Shown here: positions 1 to 11,379 of the stretch, one piece after another
Position numbering within the stretch: position 1 is the first letter of the stretch
Layout: every line of letters starts with the position of its first letter
From: Homarus americanus
Lineage: Eukaryota; Arthropoda; Malacostraca; Decapoda; Nephropidae
Length of the DNA: 64,000 bases
NCBI RefSeq assembly: GCF_018991925.1
Contig: NW_024748870.1
Location: forward strand, 4,741,276 to 4,805,275
Direction: 5' to 3'
Program-made: the position numbers and the translations under genes
The notes under the pieces: generated by a model
Told to the model about the DNA's origin: nothing
What the model saw: the letters and a program-made list of their open reading frames with translations, nothing else
The model's database searches: none

Positions 1-360
1 CACACACCAGGTGCCAGGTGGTGGCTTTACACACCAGGTGCCAGGTGGTGACCTCACGCACCAGGTGCCAGGTGGTGACCTCACACCAGGTGGTGGCCTC
101 ACACACCAGTTGGTGGCCTCACACATTAAGTGGTGTCCTCACACACCAAGTGGTGATCTCACACACCAAATGGTGGGGTCACACACCAAGTGGTGGCCTC
201 ACACACTTAGTGGTGGCCTTGCACACCAAGTGGTGGTCTCACACACCAGGTGATGGCTTCACACACCAAATGGTGTCCTTACACATCAAGTGGTGGCCTT
301 ACACACCGAGTGGTGGTCTCACACACCAAGTGGTGGCCTTACACACCAAGTGGTGGCCTC
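1..360. repeat. 20-bp minisatellite (CACACACCAAGTGGTGGC type)
   Basis: About 18 tandem units of roughly 20 bp built on CTCACACACCAAGTGGTGGC, running from the window edge. Units vary by substitutions (AGG/AAG, GGC/GTC, CTC/CTT) and the first part has some shortened units. Open frames on the + strand here only reflect the repeat; the period is not a multiple of three and the translations show no known domain. The array is probably truncated by the window start. Confidence 0.92.
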
Positions 361-363
361 CTT

Positions 364-382
364 GCAGCAGCAGCAGCAGCAG
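364..382. repeat. short (GCA)n trinucleotide run
   Basis: Six GCA units directly follow the 20-bp minisatellite. No gene can be tied to it. Confidence 0.8.
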
Positions 383-499
383 GGCGCGACCAAGCAGCGC
401 TTCCTCTTTAATGCTTCGTGTTAGCAGCAGGTTAATTTAAACACAGATTATAATTTACCGCCAAATCCGCCCCCCACGCCCAGAGTGTGGTGGAGGTGC

Positions 500-800
500 G
501 CCGCCCCCCCCCACTCCCACCCCTCCAACCTTACCCCTCACCCCACTCCTTCCCCTCTCTCCCTCCCTCAATCTTTCTTCTCTCCCTCTCCTTCCCCCCT
601 AATGCATTGCATGTCCCCCTCTTGAACTTTTCCTTTACAGCTTTTTCCTCATCTCCCTCTTCCATGTTTACTCTCTAGTTTCTCCTCCTCCTCCTCTTCC
701 TGCTGCTGCCTCCTCTCCTCTCTCTCTCCCACTCTCTCTCTCCCTCTCTCTCTTTCTCACTCTTACTCATCCCACCTTCCCCTCATTTCCTTGCCGCTCT
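500..800. repeat. pyrimidine-rich low-complexity tract
   Basis: C/T-rich on the + strand with CCTCC, CTCTCT and CCCTC runs. No gene signal is seen; the short frames here are low-complexity Pro/Ser/Leu translations. From 800 to 1100 the sequence is ordinary and unassigned. Confidence 0.8.
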
Positions 801-1111
801 CCCCACACAGCTTCCCCTCTCCCTCCCCTCATGCTGTACATTACCGGCCAGAGGCAGTAGCCACAAGCACAAGCACGCCCACCCTGCCACACACTGCATA
901 CCTCCACTTTATTTCCCTGTACATCTGAGAGAGTCATCACCTGCGCGAGTACACACACAAAAAACCCACAACATTATCGCCATATACTTTAACATAATTT
1001 TAATATGTTCTTCCTCTGCCATCATTTATTCTTTATTTTCTATTTTTTTTTATTTGTGGTTTATTCAGAGAAGGTCGATGTGTGTACGCAAAGGGGGTGA
1101 CGGGAGTGGAG

Positions 1112-1168
1112 TGGGGTGAGTAGGGTGGGACTGGGGTGAGTAGGGTGGGACTGGGGTGAGTAGGGTGC
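1112..1168. repeat. 20-bp G-rich tandem repeat, about 3 units
   Basis: GGGGTGAGTAGGGTGGGACT repeats about three times, followed by a G-run at about 1190-1199. The strand is rich in G-runs spaced a few bases apart and could in principle form G-quadruplexes; that is inference. Confidence 0.85.
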
Positions 1169-1685
1169 AAGGTAGGACTAGGGAGTGAGGGGGGGGGGGT
1201 ATTTCTTTACCTCAATCTGTCCAACTTTTACTGTATATTCGATGATCTCAAACCCTAGCATACACCACCCCTTCCCTTCACCTGACGTCTGAGAACATCT
1301 GCTGGGATATAGCTTAAGACAGGAGCTGTTTCTTAGCCTTTAGTTCCAATGGCAGAAGCTCTTGTGATTGGTCCTGAGATTCCAAATCGTAGGGATGTTT
1401 GTATGTAATTTAAATACATAAATATACATACAAAGTTATACATATCCTTATATATGAAGAAAAAAATACTGAGAGAATGTGAATGAAACTTTGCACACAC
1501 ACACACCCACGACTTAACAACCTTAGTTAGAATGAATAAATTTCTGGGCTAAACTTGCACCAAGGCTGAGGTCACGGCAGGTGGTTTAAACTGGAAAAAA
1601 AATCAATGAATTCAACACAACTTGGATAACACACTCAGGTGATAACTGCCTCTGATAAACATATTTTAAGACGGACATGTCTGGA

Positions 1686-1915
1686 TTAACGTCATTATCA
1701 TAGAGAAAGTTTCCATCGAGTGAAAATTTCTCTTGTGATTGAAGCTTCTTGGTGATTGTAAATTTTTGCCCGACTGAAATTTTATGATAAGTGAAGCACT
1801 TTGCTAAAATTGAAGTTTTCTTTTGAGAGAGAAGTTTTCTGCTAATTGTGAAGTTTTCTATTGCCAGTGAAGTCTTTTCAATCAGTGTAATTTCATGTGG
1901 TGGTGATAATATGTT
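1686..1915. repeat. decayed minisatellite, period about 28-29 bp
   Basis: Variants of ATTGTGAAGTTTTCT recur every 28-30 bp (GTGATTGAAGCTTCT, GTGATTGTAAATTTT, AATTGAAGTTTTC, AATTGTGAAGTTTTC, CCAGTGAAGTCTTTTC). The minus-strand open frame across it is a repeat artefact. Confidence 0.6.
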
Positions 1916-2083
1916 GTGACATCTCGTACACGGAAACAGAGATCTCACCACTCACTCACCACCTCCTCCACTGAACCCTGTGGTGTACAGTACATCCTTG
2001 AGCCACCATCAACCTCCCTCCTTCGTCTACCTCCCTACCCTACCTTGTGCCTGTCCTGTAACATGTGTCTCTGCCAGGTGCTC

Positions 2084-2190
<107 letters not shown>

Positions 2191-2532
2191 GAAACAGATA
2201 TTAATGGTAAAACTCTCCAACAAAACACAGACGTTTCCTGGGCCGACACGTAACAAGAGATAAACTTTATGGAAAGGTTACCTCCGTCCCACACCCTCCC
2301 ATTTAAACTGTCAACACCTACTAATTACACCTGGGCGGACACCTTTTCATGTTTACGTCGTATATAAACAGCTAAAACTTTCATTATCCTTTATATGCAA
2401 TTCGATCACTAACAAGGTATGGCGCACTTATTAATGTACCTAAATAAATACATTATGTTTGTAACTATTTATAATAACAATAGTTGCAAACAATGGACAA
2501 CGGTATAAAAGATTCATTAATTGTTTTAGAAC

Positions 2533-2727
2533 CGTTAACAGGTATAGATGTTATGGTAGCTACGTTAACAAGTACGGATGTTAAGGTAGCTACGTTAATT
2601 ACAGATGTTATGGTAGCTACGTTAACAGGTACAGATGTTATGGTAGACACGTTAACAAGTATGGATGTTAAGGTAGCTACGTTAATTACAGATGTTATGG
2701 TAGATAGGTTAGGAAATACAGATGTTA
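2533..2727. repeat. 27/30-bp minisatellite
   Basis: Units of the form ACGTTAACAGGTACAGATGTTATGGTAGCT (30 bp) are interspersed with 27-bp units in which ACAGGT is replaced by ATT. Both lengths are multiples of three, so the frames stay open on both strands, giving repeated translations without known homology. About six to seven units. Confidence 0.88.
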
Positions 2728-3115
2728 ATTTTATATCCAGTTATATCACCAAATCCTCCTCCTGCTGTCTCACAAGAACAACGTTTATGGTCATCACAAA
2801 AAGTACAATCTCGGAGGTCAGGACTGGTCAGCTGGAGTGCTCAACAGTGATACTCTCCCATCAGTAGTCTTGGATCTTGACCCCTGACCGACACAAGTCC
2901 TAAAACAACAGGTCAGCCGGATGCTAAGCTAAACAATTAAATCTGATTACCCGGATTTGTCGTCAGATATATACTTGTATATTCTGTAAGACGGGTTAGA
3001 ATATACCAGTGTGTTTGGCATTATAACGATATTCCTTCAGAGATATTCAATTCGTCCTTAATGGCCAAGTATCTATCTACAAGTGATTTTAGTTATATTT
3101 ATGGATCAGTTCACA

Positions 3116-3139
3116 TAAATAAATAAATAAATAAATAAA
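3116..3139. repeat. (AAAT)n microsatellite
   Basis: Short AAAT tetranucleotide run in AT-rich DNA. The 2730-3440 interval otherwise shows no gene. Confidence 0.85.
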
Positions 3140-3438
3140 AATATCAAATAAAAGATTAAGGATTATTTGCCATACAGACTTGACCTTTGACCTGACATGT
3201 CTTGCTATAATGAAGACTATATGCCTTCCAAGTTTATGTTTGTATGTAATTATTTATTCTTTAATACATCACCTACCTCCTTTCTACCTCTTTCTTCTCT
3301 TACCAACCTCCCTCTCCCACCCCCTGCTCCCTTCCTTCCTCTTATTCCATATAAATCTTTTCCTCTTTCATTTCGTTCTCACTTCACCCTTACATCTCTA
3401 CCTCTTAAAACACGGCCACTTTTTTACCCAAGTTTTGA

Positions 3439-3440
<2 letters not shown>

Positions 3441-3475
<35 letters not shown>
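3441..3475. repeat. (CT)n microsatellite
   Basis: 35 bp of pure CT. It sits between a pyrimidine-rich stretch and the ACATCACACCCCAG array. Confidence 0.97.
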
Positions 3476-3478
<3 letters not shown>

Positions 3479-3488
3479 AACCCAGAGA

Positions 3489-3722
3489 ACAGACATCACA
3501 CCCCAGACATCACACCCCAGACATCACACCCCCAGACATCACACCCCAGACATCACACCCCCAGACACCACACCCCAGACACCACACCCCAGACATCACG
3601 CCCCAGACACCACGCCCCAGACATCACACCCCAGACATCACACCCCAGACACCACCCCAGACATCACACCCCCAGACACCACACCAGACACCACCCCCAG
3701 ACACCACTCCAGACACCCACAC
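3489..3722. repeat. 14-bp minisatellite (ACATCACACCCCAG)
   Basis: About 16 units of 14-15 bp with ACATCACACCCCAG and ACACCACACCCCAG variants. The His/Pro/Thr-rich translation (TPDITPQT type) is repeat-driven. A pyrimidine-rich tract follows to about 3900. Confidence 0.93.
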
Positions 3723-3899
3723 CCTAGAGACAGACAGCTTCCTCCCTCGTTTTACCCTTCTCTCCCTTCCCCCCCCCCTTCCCTTTCTCCTCTCCTTATT
3801 TTCCCTCTTCCATTCCTTCCTTTCCTCACCCTTCCCTTTCCCTTCTCTTTCCTCTCTTTTCCTCTTCCTCATCATTCCCCTCTCTTCCCCTCACTCTTG

Positions 3900-4800
3900 T
3901 CTCCGGGAAAATCAGAGGATGAGATCTCAATGACACTGTTACCGAGGCGACATAAAGTAACTTTCAACCTTGACTTTCTATAGGACTTTCATCCCTATCG
4001 ACTACCGAAGCGTGGCACTGATTTGTCCTCTGGCTAGTTGTGTAATGTACCCGATCAATTGTTAGGTTCAGATAGACAGAATCAAACACCTAGATCACTT
4101 ATTATCCTTCCTGCGTGTTGGCGGCGATGATAGCAATTGGTGTTATCTTGTGAGGCAGTCTGTCGGTCGTTCGGTGGGGGGTCAACCTCGTCACGAATTA
4201 TACCAGGGGGGCGGAGGGGAGGAGGAGGGGGAGGAGGGACTAGAATGACATCCTGAGCGTTGGGTTTCCCGTTCCAGTGAAAACAGAGCGGCTGGGGTCG
4301 GGGGGCAAGGTAATAGCATCTTTGATTACCTTGTTAACATATAATAAATAATACTCTAATTACACCTTGAATTTCATATCTAATAATTTTAAATCCCGTT
4401 TCACAATTTAATGGATAAACTACAGATTTAATTCCTAATCGATAAATATCTATGTAAACAAGATGATGTCAGCCATTCGCTTTAGGTGGCCCTGACATCA
4501 CTAGTCACTAAGACATCTGCAACTGTACCAAAACATCATATTTCACAATGTTAAACTCAACCCTTAAAGACAAAACCAATAAAGTTCCCTAAATATTTTC
4601 TAATACAACATATTTATAAAATTTGACATATTTACATCGTAACAACTACCAGAGATTGTGAGTCAGATCAGCAGATACAAGTAAAGAACAAGATTAAGAT
4701 ATTTATTCAATTACATCTATGTCTTTTTTATAGTCAAGTTGCTTAAATTAATTCCCAAGTGGATTTAAGTTGTACCAATTTGAGATAAAACTATAGTAAG
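3900..4800. other. non-repetitive stretch with a GC-rich island
   Basis: No gene was recognised. The part at about 4110-4320 is clearly richer in G+C than its surroundings, with GATGATAGC and TGTTATC (GATA-type words), a G-rich purine run (GGAGGAGGAGGG) and CGTTGGGTTTCCCG. It may be regulatory, but only base composition supports this. The rest is AT-rich. Confidence 0.3.
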
Positions 4801-4812
4801 GCAAACATTCAT

Positions 4813-4834
4813 TCCTTCCTTCCTTCCTTCCTTC
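4813..4834. repeat. (CTTC)n microsatellite
   Basis: Five to six CTTC units. The DNA from 4835 to 5430 is AT-rich and no gene is seen in it. Confidence 0.88.
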
Positions 4835-5433
4835 TTAAGTACCGTTGGAGGTAATTTGAGTTATATCGAATACGTTTTACTCTGCTGACGTCACTAAACA
4901 CTGTCAGTTCAATACTTGTCTAAAAGTTATATATCAACAGTTTTGTTTTATATTTCGCCAAAACTATATTACGAAGAAAAAAGTTAAATTCGTATTGTTT
5001 TATGTAAAGTAACAACAGGAACAGTAAAGCTGAGTGGACTTAAAATGACCTTTAAGTAGCATGGAGTAGCTACCCACGACAAACAACTACCGTACAATGT
5101 GAACAAAACAAACAATAAACATCAGCATTATAAACATGTAAACACAATATATCAATGACCCAAAAAAAAAATTAACTCCCAAGAAAACATATTTGTACAC
5201 CAAAGAAAAAAAAATTACAAATACCGCTGTAAATATCACGCTTCGTAAAAAATGTAAACGTATAAAAATACCAACGTAAATTATTCCATGGGCACAACAC
5301 GTCAAGAAGGTCGAATGCAATTGAAACATTACTTAAACACGACAAAAACGTAAAAAAAAAAAAAACCTCAGTATGAAGAAGACAACAAAAGTTACTCATT
5401 AATTAACAAATACGAGTGAAAACATCAACGTTA

Positions 5434-5810
5434 ATCTTGTTGTACGTGAGGAATGGACACTGGCATATGGTACGTGAGGATAGGATACGGACTTATTGTA
5501 CGTGAGGAATGGACACGGACATACGGAACGTGAGATAGGGACAAGGCCATACGGTACGTGAGGAAAGAACACGGACATACGGTACGTGAGGAAAGAACAC
5601 GGACATATGGTACGTGAGGAAAGAACACGGCCATACGGTACGTGAGGAAAGAACACGGACATACGGTACGTGAGGAAAGAACACGGACATACGGTACGTG
5701 AGGAAAGAACACGGACATATGGTACGTGAGGAAAGAACACGGCCATACGGTACGTGAGGAAAGAACACGGACATATGGTACGTGAGGAAAGAACACGGAC
5801 ATACGGTAAG
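5434..5810. repeat. 28-bp minisatellite (GGTACGTGAGGAAAGAACACGGACATAC)
   Basis: About 13 units with an exact 28-bp spacing (for example CGTGAGG at 5641 and 5669). The first three units carry diverged middle parts; later ones are nearly identical and alternate between CGGACAT and CGGCCAT. Minus-strand frames are long only because 28 bp cycles through all three open frames, giving the same peptides in rotation. Confidence 0.95.
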
Positions 5811-5933
5811 AGTTTCCTGGAATAAGATCCTGCCAGAGTGTGACTAGCCAGGGAAAGGTGATCACCTCCCCTCCCCTCCTTCCCCCCCACTCCTGGAAAC
5901 AATACCCACGGGGCTCACCAGAGAGGAGGAGAA

Positions 5934-5980
5934 TGAGACGAGACGAGACGAGACGAGACGAGACGAGACGAGACGAGACA
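5934..5980. repeat. (GAGAC)n pentanucleotide repeat
   Basis: Nine units of ACGAG. It is followed by a purine-rich tract (about 6080-6470) with no gene. Confidence 0.95.
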
Positions 5981-6059
5981 GACAAACACACCGATCACAA
6001 TATCCCCCCTCCCACCACTCGTTCTGGACAAGGGGGAGATGAAATAAAATAAATAAGAC

Positions 6060-6475
6060 TTAACTTACAATGAAAACAAAAGAACCGAGGGAAGATGAAA
6101 GTGATATAAGAGGAACAGAGGAACAGAGAATAACAGAGAAAGAGATAAAGAACGGAATGAGAGGAAGAAAGAAGGAGGGAGGGAGGGAGGAAGAGATGGA
6201 GGGAGGAAGAGAGCGTCCGGGAGTGAGTGATACTTTAACTTAAGTAGGGAAATTCATCTCTCAGAGGGGAGGGTGAGAGGTTGAGAGAGGGAGGAAGGAG
6301 GAGGAGGAAGAGTGAGTGAAGGACGGGGAGAGAGGAGAGGGAAGAAGGGAGTTAGGAGATGAGAGGAGGAAAATGAGCGCAAGAGGTAGAAGGGGATGAA
6401 AGTGGGGAAAACACGAAGAAATCAGGGAAGAATGATGGGGAGGGTAATAAAGAGGATAATATTATAAGAGAATGT
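6060..6475. repeat. purine-rich tract
   Basis: A strong A/G bias on the + strand (GAGAGG, GGAGGAAG). It switches abruptly to pyrimidine at the (CT)n run that follows. No gene is seen. Confidence 0.8.
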
Positions 6476-6477
6476 GT

Positions 6478-6480
<3 letters not shown>

Positions 6481-6530
<50 letters not shown>
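6481..6530. repeat. (CT)n microsatellite
   Basis: 50 bp of pure CT, marking the turn from a purine-rich to a pyrimidine-rich + strand. Confidence 0.98.
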
Positions 6531-6532
<2 letters not shown>

Positions 6533-6710
6533 TACGTACTTTTCATTCTCCTGCTCCCCTTTCCACTCCTCTCTGACGTCCATCTATCACTTCCTCTTCT
6601 TAATTATCCACGTATTTTTGCCCGTTCCATCTTCCTTCCTTCCTTCCTTCTCCTCGTAGTCTCCCTATTCCCTTATTTTTGTATCCTCCTTCTTCTTTCT
6701 CCAATCTCAT

Positions 6711-6769
6711 TCTTCTTCCTCTTCCTCCTCCTCTTCCTCCTCCTCCTCCTCCTCCTCCTCCTCCTCTTC
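6711..6769. repeat. (TCC)n/(CTT)n trinucleotide tract
   Basis: Mixed TCC and CTT repeats. On the minus strand it reads as poly-Glu or poly-Gly, which is a low-complexity artefact. Confidence 0.95.
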
Positions 6770-6879
6770 GCTGATCCACCACAACACTTCCCGGAAGGCT
6801 ACCAACATTGTGCGTCTTCTCTTCCACTTAATTTCCTGCCGAGATTTAGGTGTGCTGAAGGAGTCCCACGCCACCTGCT

Positions 6880-7500
6880 GGGGGAAGACCCACAGGTGTT
6901 CAGCGCCTCCTGGCTCCTGTTGGGGCTCACACCTGCAATATTGGTAACTTGCATATGTCACCTGCTGGGGATCACACTAATAGCACCTCCCTCTGCAACA
7001 TTGGTGGTACCTTGTATATATGTCATCTGCCGGTGATCACATTCGCAACACCTATCCTGCAACACTGGAACCTTGTATCTAACGGGACTCACACATGTAT
7101 TATTGGTCCTGAAACACTTGTACTGCGGATGTTTTCCTCTGTTGTAACACATGTAGCTAATGTATACTCCTTAAGCGCTCAACAAAGGGTAATTTCCTTT
7201 TGCAACACATTCACCCAAGGACGATAAACCAATTGATTGTGTTGTTGCGTCACTTGAATTCAGCGACTGTTATCTCCCGTTGCAACATATTATCCAGTAT
7301 TTTCAATAGTCTTCTCTTGCTACACTTATCCCCAGTATTTGCAATCTTCCTTTGCAGCAACTTTACACCATCTAAACTAACAGGTATGTCTTGCAACAAA
7401 TCTATTCAAGTACCTGTAGCCTCTATTTGCAACACTTGTTATACATTTATATAGGTCTAATTACTGTTTTTCTTCTCTCTTGCAACACTTATGCTCAACA
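6880..7500. repeat. decayed tandem array with TTGCAACAC core
   Basis: The word TTGCAACA or close variants (CTGCAACATTGG, CTGCAACACTGG, TTTGCAACACATTC, GTTGCAACATATTA, TTTGCAACACTTG, CTTGCAACACTTA) recurs at least ten times, mostly 50-75 bp apart. The stretch between 6910 and 7110 also repeats CACCTGCTGGGGATCACAC-like words. I read it as an old minisatellite with a unit of about 60-70 bp. Confidence 0.6.
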
Positions 7501-7799
7501 AACGTACTTTTGTAAGAAAATTCCAGCAACTGCACGACTAAAGTCTCATGGTGAGTGTTCCTACCAGACCAAACGTACTCCACAGCCCCCCCCCCCTTCC
7601 TCCCCCCACATTCTACTGCGCTAAATCACTTGGATCGTTCAGCCCAACACCTGTGGGGTAGATACGGTAATCAAGTGTGGATCTATTCCTAACACCTGTG
7701 CTTAAGAGCATCAAACAGCTGCTGTTCTGTCAAAAAGGCCAGCAACTTTGCCTGTCAGATAGTATCAAACTCTTTCAACTTTACTGGACATTATTTTTT

Positions 7800-8035
7800 A
7801 AACAGTCTGTACTAACACTAGTCACTTTAAGACAATCTATAATAATACCAGTCACTTTAAGGCATTTTAATACCAGTTATGCGAACACAGTCTATAATAA
7901 CAGTTATTTAAAGATAATCAATAGTTAAATCAATAGGAATAATAATTACATAGAAACACTCTATAGTAATATTAGTTACTTGAAGCGTCTAGTAACACAA
8001 CTTACCTAAAGACAGTTCACAGTACCATCAGTTAT
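7800..8035. repeat. decayed minisatellite, unit about 31-33 bp
   Basis: Copies of ACAGTCTATAATAATACCAGTCACTTTAAG recur with increasing divergence: near-identical at 7803-7860, then weaker (CCAGTTATGCG, ACAGTTATTTAAAG, ATTAGTTACTTGAAG, ATCAGTTATTG). No coding potential. Confidence 0.65.
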
Positions 8036-8039
8036 TGTA

Positions 8040-8770
8040 ATTCAGCCTAAGAGGAAAACGTCGGGAATTATACAGTGAAAATAATCATCTAATCACATAA
8101 TACGAAAAATACCTCCTATACAAGCTCTATTTCACAACGCTAGAGAGATTTTAAATAATAATTGCCTTTGGTATAATTTCACTTGGAAAAAAAAATATAT
8201 AATACGATATTTTAGTAATAACTTGTATTATGATAAATGGAGGATAAATAGAGTAGAAAACAAACACTAAATAGGAAATACAGAGAGAGAGGTAAAGAAA
8301 TAATGAACAACTCCGGACACAGCTGGTTGGTACACAGACAAAGCAAGACAGATGAACAGACAATTGCGCAACATACGTAACCTCTCAACAACTGAAAGCA
8401 TAACAAGGGATAAATAAGGAGAACGACGTAGATGGGATAATAAGGAATAAATGAGGAAAAAACAACAATAAAAATAACATAATGGAGGAAAAATACGAGT
8501 AAATAAATAGATCAATGTGAATAAATATAAAAATACAGAATAGAAAAGAGAAGAAAAAAACCGAAAGACGTTAAAAGGAAAATAGTGAACTGCAGAGACA
8601 AAGAAATGGAATAAGAAGGAAGAAAAGAACGATAATAAACCAAGAGCAAACACAATCAACACAAGATATTAAAGACAAGAAAGTGAAGAAGACCAAAGAG
8701 GAGAAGACAAAGTGAAAGAAAGATAAAAGAGAGAAAGAGACAAAGAAGAAGACGCCAAAGCAAAAGAAGA
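8040..8770. other. AT-rich then purine-rich sequence without a gene
   Basis: The + strand is A-rich and becomes A/G-rich from about 8540. Minus-strand frames are low-complexity Phe/Leu/Ser translations with no domain. Confidence 0.6.
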
Positions 8771-8773
8771 ACG

Positions 8774-8806
8774 GGAGAGAGAGGGAGAGAGAGAGAGAGA
8801 GAGAGG
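8774..8806. repeat. (GA)n microsatellite
   Basis: GA/GGGA run inside the purine-rich tract. Confidence 0.9.
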
Positions 8807-8914
8807 AAAACAGAGAACAAAAAGAGAGAGACAAAGGAGAAGAACAAAAGGAGGAAGAAGAAGACAGGATAATAATCTACTCACAGAGGCAAGTTGGCTC
8901 ACACGACAAAATGA

Positions 8915-9040
8915 CCTCGACTAAACGAGCCAATCAGGTGTAATTGACAAGAGAGGCCGGCGGCGTGTCGTCCCCTGATTGGTCAACTTCACCTTTGGGT
9001 CAAGTGTTGCTCTGAGCCAATGTCCACGTCTCCCTGCATT
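8915..9040. promoter_or_regulatory. candidate regulatory island with three CCAAT boxes
   Basis: Three CCAAT-type words lie within 95 bp: CCAATCAG (8930-8937), inverted CTGATTGG (8975-8982) and GCCAAT (about 9016-9021). A GC-rich core (GGCCGGCGGCGTGTCG) lies between the first two. The surroundings are AT-rich, so this is a distinct small island. CCAAT boxes are NF-Y sites in animal promoters; no transcript or start site can be shown here. Confidence 0.3.
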
Positions 9041-9049
9041 AATCCTCGT

Positions 9050-9665
9050 TGATCTTGGCGTTAAACACTTTACTCCAAGAGATATTAACTAATAGTATCG
9101 TTAAACCCTACGTCTTTTTTAAAGTATTTTCTCAGTTATTTTGGCATGTCGTTAATCTTCACTGATCAACGTTTAACTTCATTTATCCTACCTATCGTTA
9201 AACTCTACTAAGCTTCTGTGTTAATATTCTATAACCTCATCTACGTTACTCTTGGTTATAATAACTAAAGTATCGTTAAACTGTTATTTTATTCTCCGTT
9301 ATTCGGTATCATAAAAGTCAACATTCTGTTCGTTAATCTTGAAGACTTTTTGTATTCCAGTATATCAAATTTTTCCTCGTTTAACTTTTTTCTTTTCCTA
9401 AATGTGTGTTAAACTGGCGACACAACACTCCACACCTTTAGCATATATCATTACACGTTAATCACCTCGTTAACCCTAGCGTCATCATATTTCGGTACGT
9501 TAAATTATGTACTTCGTTAATAGTAGCAATAAAAACTGGAACTCGTGATAATTAACAAATACAGTGTAAAACGTTAACAAACTCTCTTCGTTAACCTTGG
9601 CAACGTTTCACTTCGGTATATCATAAAACGATACATTTTGAAGTCTTCGTTAACTCTGGAGGCAC
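9050..9665. repeat. field of CGTTAA motifs (decayed tandem array)
   Basis: CGTTAA or one-base variants occur about 15-17 times, for example near 9058, 9096, 9149, 9194, 9273, 9330, 9455, 9467, 9497, 9514, 9572, 9589 and 9647, usually followed by C or A and a CTT/CCT. A second word, TTCGGTAT(A)TCATAA, appears near 9304 and 9614. The pattern fits an old minisatellite of about 35-45 bp whose motif has outlived the rest of the unit. Confidence 0.6.
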
Positions 9666-9669
9666 TACG

Positions 9670-10620
9670 TAAATCAAACTAAATAACAATGAAAACGAGA
9701 GGTCATAAAAAACCCTCCCCAGCCACCCATAGGTATCAAGCGGCGTGAAATTCTACTGAAATTGGTGAATGATTTTAATTTATAAACTTTATGGCTGAAC
9801 GATTTTTGACAGACTAATATACAAGTAAATAAAATGAAAAATAAACAAGTTGAATTAAGTGAAAATAATCAATACAGACAGATAGAGGAGGATAATAATA
9901 AACAGGTAAATAGAACAGCACTTGGTACAGGTGTGAAGAAAGGTGATACACAAAGGACGGCTTAGTATATCATGAGTAATAACTTCCTCATATGTAGTGT
10001 TTATTCCTAATTAATATATGTTGATATTATATATATATTTTATCTCTCTTATTTACCTTACTTTTTCTTTCATGGTCGTAATGGAGAGCAAGGAAGACTG
10101 TCACGTGAGAGGTTGTTCTACTCTAGGTATTCCCAACCCGCTGCCTCACACACCACGACAACAACAGCTATGTCCCCTCTCCTCTAACTTCCCTACACTC
10201 AAGAGGAACTAACTTCGTCAGGGTGTGGTCGATGGCCTCACCTAGGATGAATGGTTGAAGTTGTTCAGATTTACTCACACCAGAGACCAAGAGTCCCTCC
10301 TAGCAAGGCTGAGAGTCAAAGGTCACAAACCGTATCATCAACAGTAACTCCGGCTAATCACAGCGTCACAGTTGTTCGTCTGACGTACAATAATTTACGA
10401 ACGCCAGACACTGATGACCGCTCGTGCTGGCGCAGTTATTACGGTACGGATTTTATAATTATTCCAATAACACCTTTATTTATTTTTTGTTTGTCGTAAT
10501 TCCCATCTTCTTCAACTGTCTGTATTTCTTCATTTTGTCCTAGCTCCTGTCACCGTTAATTCTCTGTTTCTCTCATCTCCCCATTCTTATTCGCCTCTGT
10601 TTACTCTCCCTTTAAACATA
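9670..10620. other. unassigned sequence
   Basis: AT-rich to about 10070, then more balanced (10080-10440). Two short open frames (64 and 82 codons) have no recognisable domain or splice support. No gene is called. Confidence 0.4.
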
Positions 10621-11255
10621 TTCCCTCTCATCCACTTATCCTCGGACACTCATCACCCCTTGCCCCTCCTCTCTTACTTTCTCTCCTTCCTCTCCCCTCT
10701 TCTCTTTTCCTACTCCCTCTCATTCCTCTCAATTCTTCTCTCTTACTCTCTCTCCTTCCTATCTCTTCTCTCATATTCCTTCTCCTTCTTCTCCCTTTTC
10801 CTCTCTTGTTCCCTCTCCTTCCTCTTCCTTTACCCCTCTCTTACTCCCTTTCCTTCCCTTCTCTCTCTCTCTCCCATTCCTTCCCTCTCCCTGTTTTCCT
10901 TCCAACAAATTCTCCCTCTCCTAAGCCCCCCTCCTCTTCCATCCTTCTCTACCTCCTTTCAGCTACTTTTCCCTCCTCTCCCTTCCTTTTCTATTAACCT
11001 TCTCTTTCCTTTCCCTGCCTCCTACCAAGTACCCCCTCCCCCCCTTCTTCCTTCCAATAGCCTCTCCCTCTTTCCCCACCTCTCCATCTCCCTTCCCTTC
11101 CAGTTTCCTTCCACTCACCTCTCCCTCTCTCCTCTTCCTTTCTCCTCCTTCCCTCACCTCCCTCTCCCTCTTCCTTCCTTCCTCCTTCCACTCACCTCTC
11201 CTCTCTCCTCTTCCTTCCTTATCTTCCACTCACCCTTCCCTCTCCCCTCCCTCAC
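10620..11255. repeat. 630-bp polypyrimidine tract
   Basis: Almost pure C/T on the + strand (TTCCTCTCCC, CCCTTCC). It carries an open frame of over 200 codons of Ser/Leu/Pro/Phe, but only because the strand lacks A and G for stop codons. Long homopurine-homopyrimidine DNA of this kind is known to be able to form triplexes. Confidence 0.9.
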
Positions 11256-11379
11256 CAGTTCTGGGGCTCTGGGAATATTTGACTTCTTCACTTCTGTGCA
11301 TAAGCATGTTTGTAGGCGGAGGTGGCTGGTGGGAGGGCAGGTTGCATATTGCCAGGTAACCCGGGGAGAGCCTGTAAGG

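Noticed and set aside
3180..3983. 267-codon + frame
   Set aside because: It runs through (CT)n, a 14-bp minisatellite and a pyrimidine tract; no domain, no conserved start.
5399..5991. 167- and 186-codon minus-strand frames
   Set aside because: A 28-bp minisatellite rotating through three open frames gives the same peptides again and again.
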